A DNA stretch of 32,560 bases, from contig JBFWOE010000018.1 in assembly GCA_050250695.1 (NCBI GenBank), positions 1 to 32,560 on the forward strand, given 5' to 3'. This stretch comes from Ga0077527 sp050250695. GTDB taxonomy: Bacteria > Pseudomonadota > Gammaproteobacteria > Burkholderiales > SG8-41. Below are positions 1 through 8,536 of this stretch, in pieces; position 1 is the first letter of the stretch; every line of letters begins with the position of its first letter. The notes under the pieces are model-generated. The model was not told the DNA's origin. It did no database searches and was given only the letters and a program-made list of their open reading frames with translations. The translations under genes were made by a program, and so were the position numbers.

Positions 1-3000
1 AGAAAGGTCAGCCAGCACCAGATTGCCGGCATTGATAATGCCGATATCGCCGCCATTACCGTTGAGTGACAGGCTGGCCACCACGGTTTCCAGCGGATTG
101 GCCAGACTGCCTATGCCTCCGGCGGTTGACGTCAGCATGGCAGTCGGCGCGACGATGTTCGCGCTGGCATTGCCGTCGATGATGGAGCCTGCGGTAATGC
201 TGATCGAGCTTCCGGCCTGCAGCAGGCCCAGCGTCATGGGCCCCGGTTGATTCAGGTTGATGGTCGTCCCGGCCTGTGCGTCGAACAGCGTGCTCAGGTT
301 GCCTCCGGACTGGCTGATTGTCGAACCGCGCAAGTCCAGCAGATCGGGATGGTTGAGATCACCGACGATGGTCAGAGGACCCGCCGCGACATCGCCGATC
401 TGGATGTGTGGCGCGGAAATCAGGTTCAGCGAATCATTGGTCAGGAAAGTTGCCCCCGAGCCGACATCGATGGCGCCCCCGGAAATGGATTGCAGCACCA
501 CGTCGCCACCGACAACGGCAGGCGCGCTGCCGGATCCGACATAAATACTGCCTGCTTTCAGTTTCACATTCTGGCCGGCTATGGTCGGCGCAAGATCGGG
601 ACGCGCATAAATATCGATGGCACTGGCTGACTCCAGCGTCACCCCGCCGCTGCCGCCGGCCGGCACGACGATGCTGGCGCCTTCATAACCGTCGATAATG
701 ATGTCTCCCGTCAGCGTCTTCAATACGACATTCTGGTTCGGCAGCAGCGGATTGTTGTTGGGCCTGAAGGCAGACTGCATCAGTATCTGGCTGTCCTCGG
801 ACCGGATGAAATACGTACCCGACGCATTGTTGTTGAATGTGCCGAGCAGATCGCCGCCAATCTCAAAATGGACCTGATCACCGAAGAAGGACACAGCAAT
901 ATCACCGCTTGCTCCAGTATTGCGTATGTTGATGTCGGGCTGGCCGGTCATGTCCATTCGCAGCGGGGAAGCAATGGTTCCGACGCCTGATGCCGCGGTA
1001 ATGTCAATCAGGGCTTCCGGCTCGAAAATGTCCGATCGTACTGCGCGTATGAACCCCGAACCGTTGGTCTGTTCAATTTTTCCCGCAACCGCCGCCAAGT
1101 AAACAGAGGCACCCTCACCGCCCTCGGCGCTCACCATGCCGTTCTGGAGGATATTGCCGCCGGAAACCAAGGCAATTCCCGCACCTTCGCCGCCCTCGAC
1201 GCTGACCACGCCGTTCTGAAGGATGTTGCCGCCGGAAGTGTTCATCACGATGTTGGCATTATTCGGGGAGATCACCTGCACTGAGCCCGGGGCGCCGATC
1301 TCGATCCCGGTTGCAGCGATGATATCGGCATTTGAAAGAAAGAAGCAGCAACCCCCGCCGTAGGACTCCACCATGACCGGTGAATTCACGGTCACGCTGC
1401 CCCCGGTGGACACAATTTCAACTCCTGCAGATTCGACCCCGGCAGCCGTGACGCTGGAGTTCAGCACGATATTGCCGGTGGCAAACAGCTCCGCTTCGGC
1501 GTCAATCGAGCCGCCAACAAAGATCGGGGCATCGACCGTCAGCGTGCCACCGTTCACGGTTATGTCCACGTCCGACGCACCGCCGCCATCGGCACGAACG
1601 CCCGTGCCGCCAAAACCGAAACCGCCGCCGACCGCGCCGATGATCAGCGATTTGGCGTTGCGGAACCGGAAGTTTTCGCCGGCCCCGCCCGAAAGCACAT
1701 CGACCATGTTGTCGGCATCGCCCATTCGAACATCACCGGGCAGGATCACATCGCCGGTGCCAGCATCCAGAAGCAGCTTCTTCACGGAAACCGGGGCAGC
1801 AGCATCCTGGACGATGTCAAATCCGAAACTGCCGCTGATGCCGGCCTCGATGTGCAGGGTTTCAGCCTTGGCCGGATCCAGCGTAATCGGACCATCGATG
1901 AAAACGTTACCTCGGCTCTTCAGCAGCACCTCGCCTGAAGCCGGGTTGTTCAACTGCATCTTCGAAAAACTTCCGGAGTTGATGGTGCCTCCGCCTTCGG
2001 CGCCGTCGGCAAACACCCTCAAATCACCGGCATCATTGTCGATGAAGATGTTGTTGCCGCGCACCATGCCGGCGCCGCTCAAATCGATGTTCTGGCTGCG
2101 CAGGTTGATGTTGCCCGAGGTGCTCTCCAGCACGGCACCGCCGGATACGACGATCGACATTATCGTCGGAGAAAACAGGAAAATATCACCGGATGCGCTG
2201 CTGTTGCCGACGACATCGATGTGGCTGGCAGTCACGTCGATGATGCCGCCGCTGTTGTTGGCAACCAGGTTGATGCTTTGATTGTTGTTGGCAATGACGA
2301 TGTCGCCGGCGGAAGTATTGGTCAGGTTGGCATTGGCCACCTCGGTGCGCAGGGGAAAGGCGCTGGTGCCGATGCCGTTTGCCGCCGTGGCGGCGAGTGT
2401 GTCGGCCCTGACGTCGAGCAGGCTGCCGCCATAGGCGTTGGTATAGATGCCTCCGCCCGCATTCAGCACCACGCCGCCGTTTGCACCGTCAAGGGCCGTC
2501 CCGGAAGAAACACCGAACAGGATGTCGCCGACCGCTGTCAGCGTCAGGGTGTTGCTGCTGGTCCAGGTCACGTTGTCGTTGACATAAATCGCCCCGCTAC
2601 CGCCGTATGCGCCGTCATCGGACATGATCTCGATACCGCCATATGCGAGATTGTCTGACAGAACCGTGCCGCTGATGTCGCCGCCATAGGCGCTGATGTA
2701 AAAATCGTTCGGATCAATCAGCCACTTTCCGGATTGACCGCTGGCACCGCCGAGGGTTTTCACCCGCGCACTGTCCGCCACTTTGACATTGGCTGCCGAC
2801 GTTTCCACGAAACCGCCATTCCCCACCGTCGCAGATGCATCGAGCGTGCCGGCAACGGTCGTCGTGCCTTCGCTCATGTCGGAAAGCACGAGGATCTCGC
2901 CGCCGCTGGTGCCCTTGGCGCTGGTGACGCTGCCCTCTTCCAGCGTGGTGCTTTTCGTCGATTTGAGCAGGATGCGGCCGCCCGAGGCCACCGCGCTGTC

Positions 3001-3774
3001 GGCGCTGATCAGGCCGCCCTGCTTGATCAGGCCCGCGTAGATGCCTATGCGACCGGCTTCCGCTGCGATGGTGCCGAGATTGCGCGCCTCATTGTCGGGC
3101 GCGACGATTTCCACCCGCAGGTTCGGCGTGCCGGGATTGACCAGTTCCACGCTGTTGCCCGCCGCCAGCACCACTTCGCCGTTGGGGCTGGTGATCAGGC
3201 CTTCATTGCTCACCGCCTTGCCGACCATGTACACGCTGCCGCCGGTGATGCTGCCCTGGTTGACGACATTGCCGGCGTTTGCACCGTCGGTGAAACGCAT
3301 GCGGCCGGCCAGAAAATCACTGTCAGACATGTTCAGCGTCGAAGCCACCAGGCCGGCGACGTCGATCTGCGCTCCGGCACCGAAAGTGATGCCGTTGGGG
3401 TTGATGATGAACACGCGGCCGTTGGACTGGAGTGCGCCAAGGATGGCCGAAGGATCCTGGCCGGTGACTCGATTCAGCACCGCGGACAGCGCAGAGGGCT
3501 GGATGAATTTCGTCAGCTCGTTGACGCCGATCGAAAAGCCGCCCCAGTTGATGATGGCGTTGTGGCTGTTGGTGATGTTGAGGATGTTGCCAGCCTGGGC
3601 GAAGCTGGCGCTGCCGCTGACCACCGTCGGATTGACCGGATTGGCGATTGCGAGGCTGCCCGAGAAACAGGTGGCGACTGCAAGCGCCACTGCGGTCGGC
3701 CGCAGGCCTGTGGAAGTGGAAATTGCGTGCGCCGGCGTAGTGATACGTACGCGCCGCTGGCCGGATTTACCCAT
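1..3774 (-). CDS. Filamentous haemagglutinin-type two-partner-secretion exoprotein, 5' part only
   Basis: Partial gene: ATG at 3774-3772, then 1258 codons without a stop to the window edge. I checked every plus-strand triplet in this frame. Residues 1-45 form a long basic n-region and a hydrophobic core (TAVALAVATCFSGSLAIA), a likely signal peptide cleaved near AIA-N. Residues about 48-165 fit the TPS/haemagglutination activity domain, with NPNGI at 125-129 and GLVASTLNMSDSDFLAG after it. WLIDPNDFYIS near residue 350 is a motif often seen behind this domain. The rest is a Gly/Ala/Ser/Asn/Val-rich, beta-helix-like filament. Such proteins cross the outer membrane through a TpsB (Omp85-type) partner, which is not in view. 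GGGGGTG just upstream of the ATG can serve as ribosome site. It lies 243 bp behind rlmB on the same strand. An adhesin role is likely but unproven; the C-terminal part is unseen. Confidence 0.9.
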   Translation of the reverse strand, partial: MGKSGQRRVRITTPAHAISTSTGLRPTAVALAVATCFSGSLAIANPVNPTVVSGSASFAQAGNILNITNSHNAIINWGGFSIGVNELTKFIQPSALSAVLNRVTGQDPSAILGALQSNGRVFIINPNGITFGAGAQIDVAGLVASTLNMSDSDFLAGRMRFTDGANAGNVVNQGSITGGSVYMVGKAVSNEGLITSPNGEVVLAAGNSVELVNPGTPNLRVEIVAPDNEARNLGTIAAEAGRIGIYAGLIKQGGLISADSAVASGGRILLKSTKSTTLEEGSVTSAKGTSGGEILVLSDMSEGTTTVAGTLDASATVGNGGFVETSAANVKVADSARVKTLGGASGQSGKWLIDPNDFYISAYGGDISGTVLSDNLAYGGIEIMSDDGAYGGSGAIYVNDNVTWTSSNTLTLTAVGDILFGVSSGTALDGANGGVVLNAGGGIYTNAYGGSLLDVRADTLAATAANGIGTSAFPLRTEVANANLTNTSAGDIVIANNNQSINLVANNSGGIIDVTASHIDVVGNSSASGDIFLFSPTIMSIVVSGGAVLESTSGNINLRSQNIDLSGAGMVRGNNIFIDNDAGDLRVFADGAEGGGTINSGSFSKMQLNNPASGEVLLKSRGNVFIDGPITLDPAKAETLHIEAGISGSFGFDIVQDAAAPVSVKKLLLDAGTGDVILPGDVRMGDADNMVDVLSGGAGENFRFRNAKSLIIGAVGGGFGFGGTGVRADGGGASDVDITVNGGTLTVDAPIFVGGSIDAEAELFATGNIVLNSSVTAAGVESAGVEIVSTGGSVTVNSPVMVESYGGGCCFFLSNADIIAATGIEIGAPGSVQVISPNNANIVMNTSGGNILQNGVVSVEGGEGAGIALVSGGNILQNGMVSAEGGEGASVYLAAVAGKIEQTNGSGFIRAVRSDIFEPEALIDITAASGVGTIASPLRMDMTGQPDINIRNTGASGDIAVSFFGDQVHFEIGGDLLGTFNNNASGTYFIRSEDSQILMQSAFRPNNNPLLPNQNVVLKTLTGDIIIDGYEGASIVVPAGGSGGVTLESASAIDIYARPDLAPTIAGQNVKLKAGSIYVGSGSAPAVVGGDVVLQSISGGAIDVGSGATFLTNDSLNLISAPHIQIGDVAAGPLTIVGDLNHPDLLDLRGSTISQSGGNLSTLFDAQAGTTINLNQPGPMTLGLLQAGSSISITAGSIIDGNASANIVAPTAMLTSTAGGIGSLANPLETVVASLSLNGNGGDIGIINAGNLVLADLS
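1090..1233 (-). repeat. Two tandem 24-residue repeats in the exoprotein gene
   Basis: Two 72-bp units, 1162-1233 and 1090-1161 (protein order). They encode GGNILQNGVVSVEGGEGA and GGNILQNGMVSAEGGEGA, each followed by six divergent residues. The first 18 residues of the units differ at two positions only, so this looks like a recent in-frame duplication of one beta-helix coil or coil pair. Confidence 0.85.
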
Positions 3775-4017
3775 AAAACACCCCCGTATGTTCCGCTGGT
3801 TGCCGCTCCACCCCCAAGTGGTCGGGGCTCAGCCCCGATTCGTACGGCAATCCGATACCCCGTAATTCTATGCGCTTATTGCGGTGCAGGCGAGTCGGTC
3901 AGAATGAATTTTTCGTGATTGCCGTGACAATTCACACACTTGGAGCCTTGCCCGCTGCCCGAACCGGCAATGTTTTGCCGCATGCCAGCGAAGGCGGACA
4001 CGGCGCAAACCGGAACG
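3775..4017 (-). other. rlmB-to-exoprotein spacer and leader
   Basis: A 243-bp stretch between the rlmB stop and the exoprotein ATG, both on the minus strand. It holds a 35-codon ORF with a CVNCH motif (3876-3983) and a short inverted repeat, TCGGGGCT-C-AGCCCCGA, at 3822-3838. A TAGAAT hexamer (minus strand, 3865-3870) could be a -10 box, but I find no -35 box at a suitable distance. No clear rlmB terminator with a T-run is visible. Confidence 0.5.
3876..3983 (-). CDS. Possible 35-residue ORF with a haem c binding motif, or cytochrome relic
   Basis: On the minus strand an ATG at 3983-3981 opens a 35-codon frame ending in TAA at 3878-3876. It contains GSKCVNCHGNHEKF, a perfect CxxCH haem c attachment motif, preceded by a Gly/Ser-rich stretch. 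The reading frame stays open upstream into the end of rlmB, so a longer product from a GTG near 3998 is possible. There is no good Shine-Dalgarno site before the ATG and no clear signal peptide, which a c-type cytochrome would need. It may be the eroded 3' end of a cytochrome gene, a tiny real gene, or a chance motif. I do not assign a function. Confidence 0.3.
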   Translation of the reverse strand: MRQNIAGSGSGQGSKCVNCHGNHEKFILTDSPAPQ

Positions 4018-4767
4018 CTACCTGTTCGCGTTGCCGGCGCGCTGTCGCCGGGTTTCGGCGAGACAGATGCCCGCCGACACCGAGACGTTCAGGCTTTCGA
4101 CGCTGCCCAGCATCGGGATGCGCGCCAGTTCATCGCAGGTCTCCCGGGTCAGCCGGCGCATGCCCTCGCCTTCGGCGCCCAGCACCCAGCCCAGCGGCCC
4201 CTGCAGTTTCACGCCGTAGAGGTCGTGCTCGGCGCGTTCATCGGCACCGATCAGCCAGATGTTGCGCTCCTTCAGTTCGCGCATGGTGCGCGCGAGGTTG
4301 GTGACCATGATGTAGGGCACGAAGTCGGCTGCGCCACTGGCCACCTTGGCCACCGTGGCGTTGAGTCCGACCGCGTGGTCCTTGGGCGCAATGACCGCAT
4401 GCGCGCCCATGCCGTCGGCCACGCGCAGGCAGGCGCCGAGGTTGTGCGGATCGGTGACGCCGTCGAGCAGCAGCAGCAGCGGCGGCTCGGTCAATTCATC
4501 GAGCACGTCTTCGATGTGGGTCGGCATGCGCACCGCTTCCGCCTTCGCGGCAACGCCCTGATGCCGCGCCTGGCCGGTCATGCCGTCGAGCCGTTTGGCG
4601 TCGACCAGCATCACCCGCGCACCACGCGCCTCGGCCAGCGCCAGCAGGTCTTTCGCGCGCCGGTCGTTGCGGCTGCCGTCGAGATAAATTTCGCTCACCG
4701 CACCTGCGCGCTGGCGCAGGCGGCTGGTGACCGCATGGAAACCGTAGATCAGGCGCTGCTCGCTCAT
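4018..4767 (-). CDS. rlmB: 23S rRNA (guanosine-2'-O-)-methyltransferase RlmB
   Basis: 249 residues, close to the 243 of E. coli RlmB. SpoU/TrmH-type SPOUT enzymes use S-adenosylmethionine to methylate a ribose 2'-OH; RlmB modifies G2251 in the peptidyl-transferase P-loop of 23S rRNA. The N-terminal substrate-binding domain opens with LIYGFHAV (6-13). The catalytic domain shows motif 1 DPHNLGACLR (106-115), motif 2 around LGAEGEGM (196-203) and motif 3 SLNVSVSAG (225-233), which make the trefoil knot. It follows rnr on the same strand after a 41-bp very AT-rich spacer, the same rnr-rlmB order as in E. coli. The Shine-Dalgarno site is weak, so it may depend on rnr transcription. Confidence 0.95.
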   Translation of the reverse strand: MSEQRLIYGFHAVTSRLRQRAGAVSEIYLDGSRNDRRAKDLLALAEARGARVMLVDAKRLDGMTGQARHQGVAAKAEAVRMPTHIEDVLDELTEPPLLLLLDGVTDPHNLGACLRVADGMGAHAVIAPKDHAVGLNATVAKVASGAADFVPYIMVTNLARTMRELKERNIWLIGADERAEHDLYGVKLQGPLGWVLGAEGEGMRRLTRETCDELARIPMLGSVESLNVSVSAGICLAETRRQRAGNANR

Positions 4768-4808
4768 TGCCAGTGAAATATCGTAAATATTTGTTTTTAT
4801 TATGTATT
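4768..4808 (-). other. AT-rich rnr-rlmB spacer
   Basis: This 41-bp spacer is almost entirely A and T in a 62% GC region and includes a small inverted repeat, AAATAT-CGTA-AATATTT, at about 4776-4792. Similar AT-rich spacers lie between hisZ and purA and between hfq and hflX. There is no GC stem with a T-run, so it does not look like a terminator. An mRNA processing site is possible but inferred. Confidence 0.4.
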
Positions 4809-6989
4809 TTATGCCAGCACAAAATCGATGCGCGCAGCGTTCAAATCGACCTTGGCGATCTTCACCCGCACCCGGTCACCGAGGCGGTAACGCTGGCGCG
4901 TGCGCTCGCCCATCAGTTCGTGCTTGGCCGCATCGTACTTGAAGTAATCCTTGCCCAAATCGGAAATGTGCACCAGTCCTTCGACATAAACACCGTCCAG
5001 CGCGACAAAGGCGCCGAATGCGGCGACGCCGGCAACGCTGCCCATGAACACTTCGCCAACCCGATCGCGCATGTAGTAACACTTCAGCCATGCCGTGACA
5101 TCGCGCGTCGCCTCGTCGGCGCGCCGTTCGGTCATCGAGCACTGCGCCCCCAGCGCCGCCCAGTCGCCGGGTTCGTACTTCTTCCCGGCAAGTACAGCCT
5201 TGATTGCCCGATGCACCAGCAGGTCCGGATAGCGGCGGATCGGCGAGGTGAAATGGGTATAGGACTCGTAGGCCAGGCCGAAGTGGCCGGTGTTTTTCGG
5301 CGTATACACCGCCTGTTTCAGCGAACGCAGCATCACCGTCTGCAGCAGCTGCGCATCGGGGCGGTCCTTCACCTTCGCCAGCAACTTCGCGTAATCCAGG
5401 GCGTGCGGCGTATCGCCACCGCTTAATTGCAGGCCGAAACCCTTCAGGAAATCGCGCAGCGCCGCCAGTTTCTCCGGCGTCGGGCCCTCGTGCACACGGT
5501 AGAGCATGGGGTGGCCGTGTTCGCGCAGGAAATCCGAAGCGCAGACGTTGGCGGCGAGCATGCATTCCTCGATCACGCGGTGGGCATCGTTGCGCACCAC
5601 CGGGACTATGTTCTCGATCTTGCCACCGTCATCGAAAATCATCTGCGTTTCGATGGTTTCGAAATCAATGGCGCCGCGTTTCGAACGCGCCTTGGCCAGC
5701 TGGTGATAGAGCCGGTACAGCACTTCGAGGTGCGGCACCAGCGCCTTGCGCCGGCGTGCCGCGGCGCCACGCGTATCCTCGAGGATCGCGGCAACTTCGG
5801 TATAGGTGAACCGGGCATGCGAACGCATGACGGCTGGAAAGAATTTATAACCCTTGATGTTGCCGTGCGTGTCGATGCGCATGTCACAAGCCATCGCCAG
5901 CCGCTCGACCTCGGGATTGATCGAGCACAGGCCGTTGGACAGCGATTCCGGCAGCATCGGGATCACCCGCCGCGGGAAATAGACCGAGTTGCCGCGGCTG
6001 CGCGCTTCCTCGTCAAGCGCATCGCCGGGCTGCACGTAATGGCTGACGTCGGCAATCGCCACCACCAGCCGGTAACCCTGGCCATCGAGTTCACAGTACA
6101 CCGCGTCGTCGAAGTCGCGCGCGGTCTCGCCGTCGATGGTCACCAGCGCCATGTCGCGCAGGTCGACGCGACCCTTGTGGTCGGCGCTGCGCACGGCCTT
6201 CGGCAGTTTTGCCGACAGCGCCTCTGCCGCCGGCGGAAAGATCCACGGCAGCGCATGTTTGCGCAGCGCGATCTCGATTTCCATGCCGGGATCGGCATAG
6301 TTGCCGAGGATTTCGACCACACGCGCCAGCGGCTGCGCCTGGCGGCCGGGCTGGCTGATGATTTCCACGGTGACGATCTGTCCCGGTTTAGCCTTTCCCG
6401 CCTCACCCGCCGGCACCACGAAATCCTGGCTGATGCGCTTGTCCTCGGCAGCGACAAAGGTCACGCCATGTTCGACGTGCAGGCGGCCGACGAAGCGTGT
6501 CTGCCCGTGTTCCAGCACTTCGACGATCTTGCCTTCGGGACGACCGCGGCGATCCATGCCGCTGATACGCGCCATGACCCGGTCACCGTGCAGCACCTTC
6601 TGCATTTCACGCGGGCCGAGAAACAGGTCCGGACCCTCATCCTCCCGCTGCAGGAAACCGAAGCCGTCCTTGTGGCCCAGCACGCGACCTCGGATCAGAT
6701 CGAGTTTTTCGACGACACAAAGGTCTCCGCGCCGGGTGCGCATGATCTGCCCGTCGCGCTCCATCGCCGCGATGCGACGGGCGAAGGGTTTTGCCTCGCG
6801 CTTGCCGATGTCGAGATTGCGCGCCAGATCGCATTCTTCCATCGGCACGCCGGCTTCGGTCAGCACCGCAAGAATGAATTCACGGCTCGGCAGCGGGTTT
6901 TCATAGCGCGAGAATTCGCGTTCAAGATGAGGATCCTGGTCGCGGCGGGAAGTGCGTCCGCGCTCAGCTGATTTTCGGGCTTTTTTCAT
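4809..6989 (-). CDS. rnr: Ribonuclease R
   Basis: 726 residues. RNase R is a processive 3'-to-5' exoribonuclease that degrades structured RNA and takes part in rRNA and trans-translation-linked mRNA decay. Domain order fits the family: a basic N-terminus with a winged-helix segment (about 35-95), cold-shock OB folds (about 96-230), the RNB catalytic domain (about 275-610) and a C-terminal S1 domain (about 640-722). The metal-binding aspartate cluster is visible as IDGETARDFDD (D286, D292, D294, D295). The protein ends directly after S1 (RIDFVLA), without the long Lys-rich tail of the 813-residue E. coli enzyme. The start codon is 38 bp from a divergent tRNA-Leu gene, and the -35 box of that tRNA promoter directly abuts this ATG. 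The Shine-Dalgarno site is poor. Confidence 0.96.
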   Translation of the reverse strand: MKKARKSAERGRTSRRDQDPHLEREFSRYENPLPSREFILAVLTEAGVPMEECDLARNLDIGKREAKPFARRIAAMERDGQIMRTRRGDLCVVEKLDLIRGRVLGHKDGFGFLQREDEGPDLFLGPREMQKVLHGDRVMARISGMDRRGRPEGKIVEVLEHGQTRFVGRLHVEHGVTFVAAEDKRISQDFVVPAGEAGKAKPGQIVTVEIISQPGRQAQPLARVVEILGNYADPGMEIEIALRKHALPWIFPPAAEALSAKLPKAVRSADHKGRVDLRDMALVTIDGETARDFDDAVYCELDGQGYRLVVAIADVSHYVQPGDALDEEARSRGNSVYFPRRVIPMLPESLSNGLCSINPEVERLAMACDMRIDTHGNIKGYKFFPAVMRSHARFTYTEVAAILEDTRGAAARRRKALVPHLEVLYRLYHQLAKARSKRGAIDFETIETQMIFDDGGKIENIVPVVRNDAHRVIEECMLAANVCASDFLREHGHPMLYRVHEGPTPEKLAALRDFLKGFGLQLSGGDTPHALDYAKLLAKVKDRPDAQLLQTVMLRSLKQAVYTPKNTGHFGLAYESYTHFTSPIRRYPDLLVHRAIKAVLAGKKYEPGDWAALGAQCSMTERRADEATRDVTAWLKCYYMRDRVGEVFMGSVAGVAAFGAFVALDGVYVEGLVHISDLGKDYFKYDAAKHELMGERTRQRYRLGDRVRVKIAKVDLNAARIDFVLA

Positions 6990-7018
6990 TTGAATATTGT
7001 GCTTTCATGGGCTAGAAT
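6990..7018 (+). promoter_or_regulatory. Sigma-70-type promoter of tRNA-Leu
   Basis: TTGAAT at 6990-6995, a 17-bp spacer, then TAGAAT at 7013-7018; the mature tRNA starts 9 bp further on. The -10 box matches consensus at 5 of 6 positions and the -35 box at 4 of 6. The stretch between the -10 box and the tRNA is GC-rich (CCCGCCCTC), like the discriminators of stringently controlled stable-RNA promoters. Growth-rate control is an inference from that. Confidence 0.7.
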
Positions 7019-7027
7019 CCCGCCCTC

Positions 7028-7112
7028 GCCCAGATGGCGGAATTGGTAGACGCACCAGCTTCAGGTGCTGGCGGGTAATACCGTGGAGGTTCGAGTCCTC
7101 TTCTGGGCACCA
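7028..7112 (+). tRNA. tRNA-Leu, anticodon CAG
   Basis: An 85-nt class II tRNA. The acceptor stem GCCCAGA pairs with TCTGGGC, followed by discriminator A and an encoded CCA (7110-7112). The anticodon stem CCAGC/GCTGG holds the loop TTCAGGT with anticodon CAG at 7062-7064, which reads CUG, the main leucine codon in a GC-rich genome. A long variable arm (GCGGGTAATACCGT region) and a T arm with loop TTCGAGT complete the fold; the long variable arm and discriminator A are leucine identity features. It is the only stable RNA in the window and is transcribed against the flanking purA and rnr genes. In E. coli this interval holds nsrR. Confidence 0.97.
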
Positions 7113-7127
7113 AAGTTCAGTGATGGC

Positions 7128-7157
7128 CGCGGAGTGATGGTTACCGATCACTCCGCG
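7128..7157. terminator. 11-bp hairpin between convergent tRNA-Leu and purA
   Basis: CGCGGAGTGAT (7128-7138) and ATCACTCCGCG (7147-7157) are perfect inverted repeats around an 8-nt loop. It stands 15 bp behind the tRNA CCA and 10 bp behind the purA stop on the other strand, so it is placed to end both transcripts. There is no T-run on either side, so termination is likely but not certain. Confidence 0.55.
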
Positions 7158-7167
7158 CCCCACACTG

Positions 7168-8460
<1,293 letters not shown>

Positions 8461-8510
8461 GGTGACTGGTGTTTTCCTGTCTGTAAAATATTAAATAAAA
8501 TCAATGGCTT

Positions 8511-8536
8511 ATTAAATTACATTAATGTAATTTAAT
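8511..8536. promoter_or_regulatory. 26-nt perfect AT-rich palindrome spanning the hisZ stop codon
   Basis: ATTAAATTACATT (8511-8523) is followed directly by its exact reverse complement AATGTAATTTAAT (8524-8536). The hisZ TAA (8522-8524) lies at the centre. Only two of the 26 bases are G or C. A possible purA -10 box, TAATAT at 8488-8493, would put the -35 position at the edge of this palindrome. It may be an operator for a dimeric regulator or a weak RNA hairpin. The symmetry is observed; the role is inferred. Confidence 0.55.

Noticed and set aside
1..3774. Contact-dependent inhibition (CdiA) toxin
   Set aside because: CdiA and simple adhesins share the TPS domain. The toxin-bearing C-terminus and any immunity gene lie outside the window, so no call can be made.
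3822..3838. TCGGGGCT-C-AGCCCCGA as a terminator of rlmB
   Set aside because: The stem is short, lies past the mini-ORF and has no T-run behind it on the minus strand. It is kept only as a small inverted repeat in the leader.
2734..3918. 394-codon plus-strand frame (and others at 1373-2281 and 3041-3865) in the exoprotein region
   Set aside because: The minus strand here is one continuous reading frame with signal peptide, TPS domain and NPNGI motif, so the plus frames are shadows.
7113..7167. Integration site at the tRNA-Leu 3' end
   Set aside because: No integrase gene, no repeated tRNA end and normal housekeeping genes on both sides.
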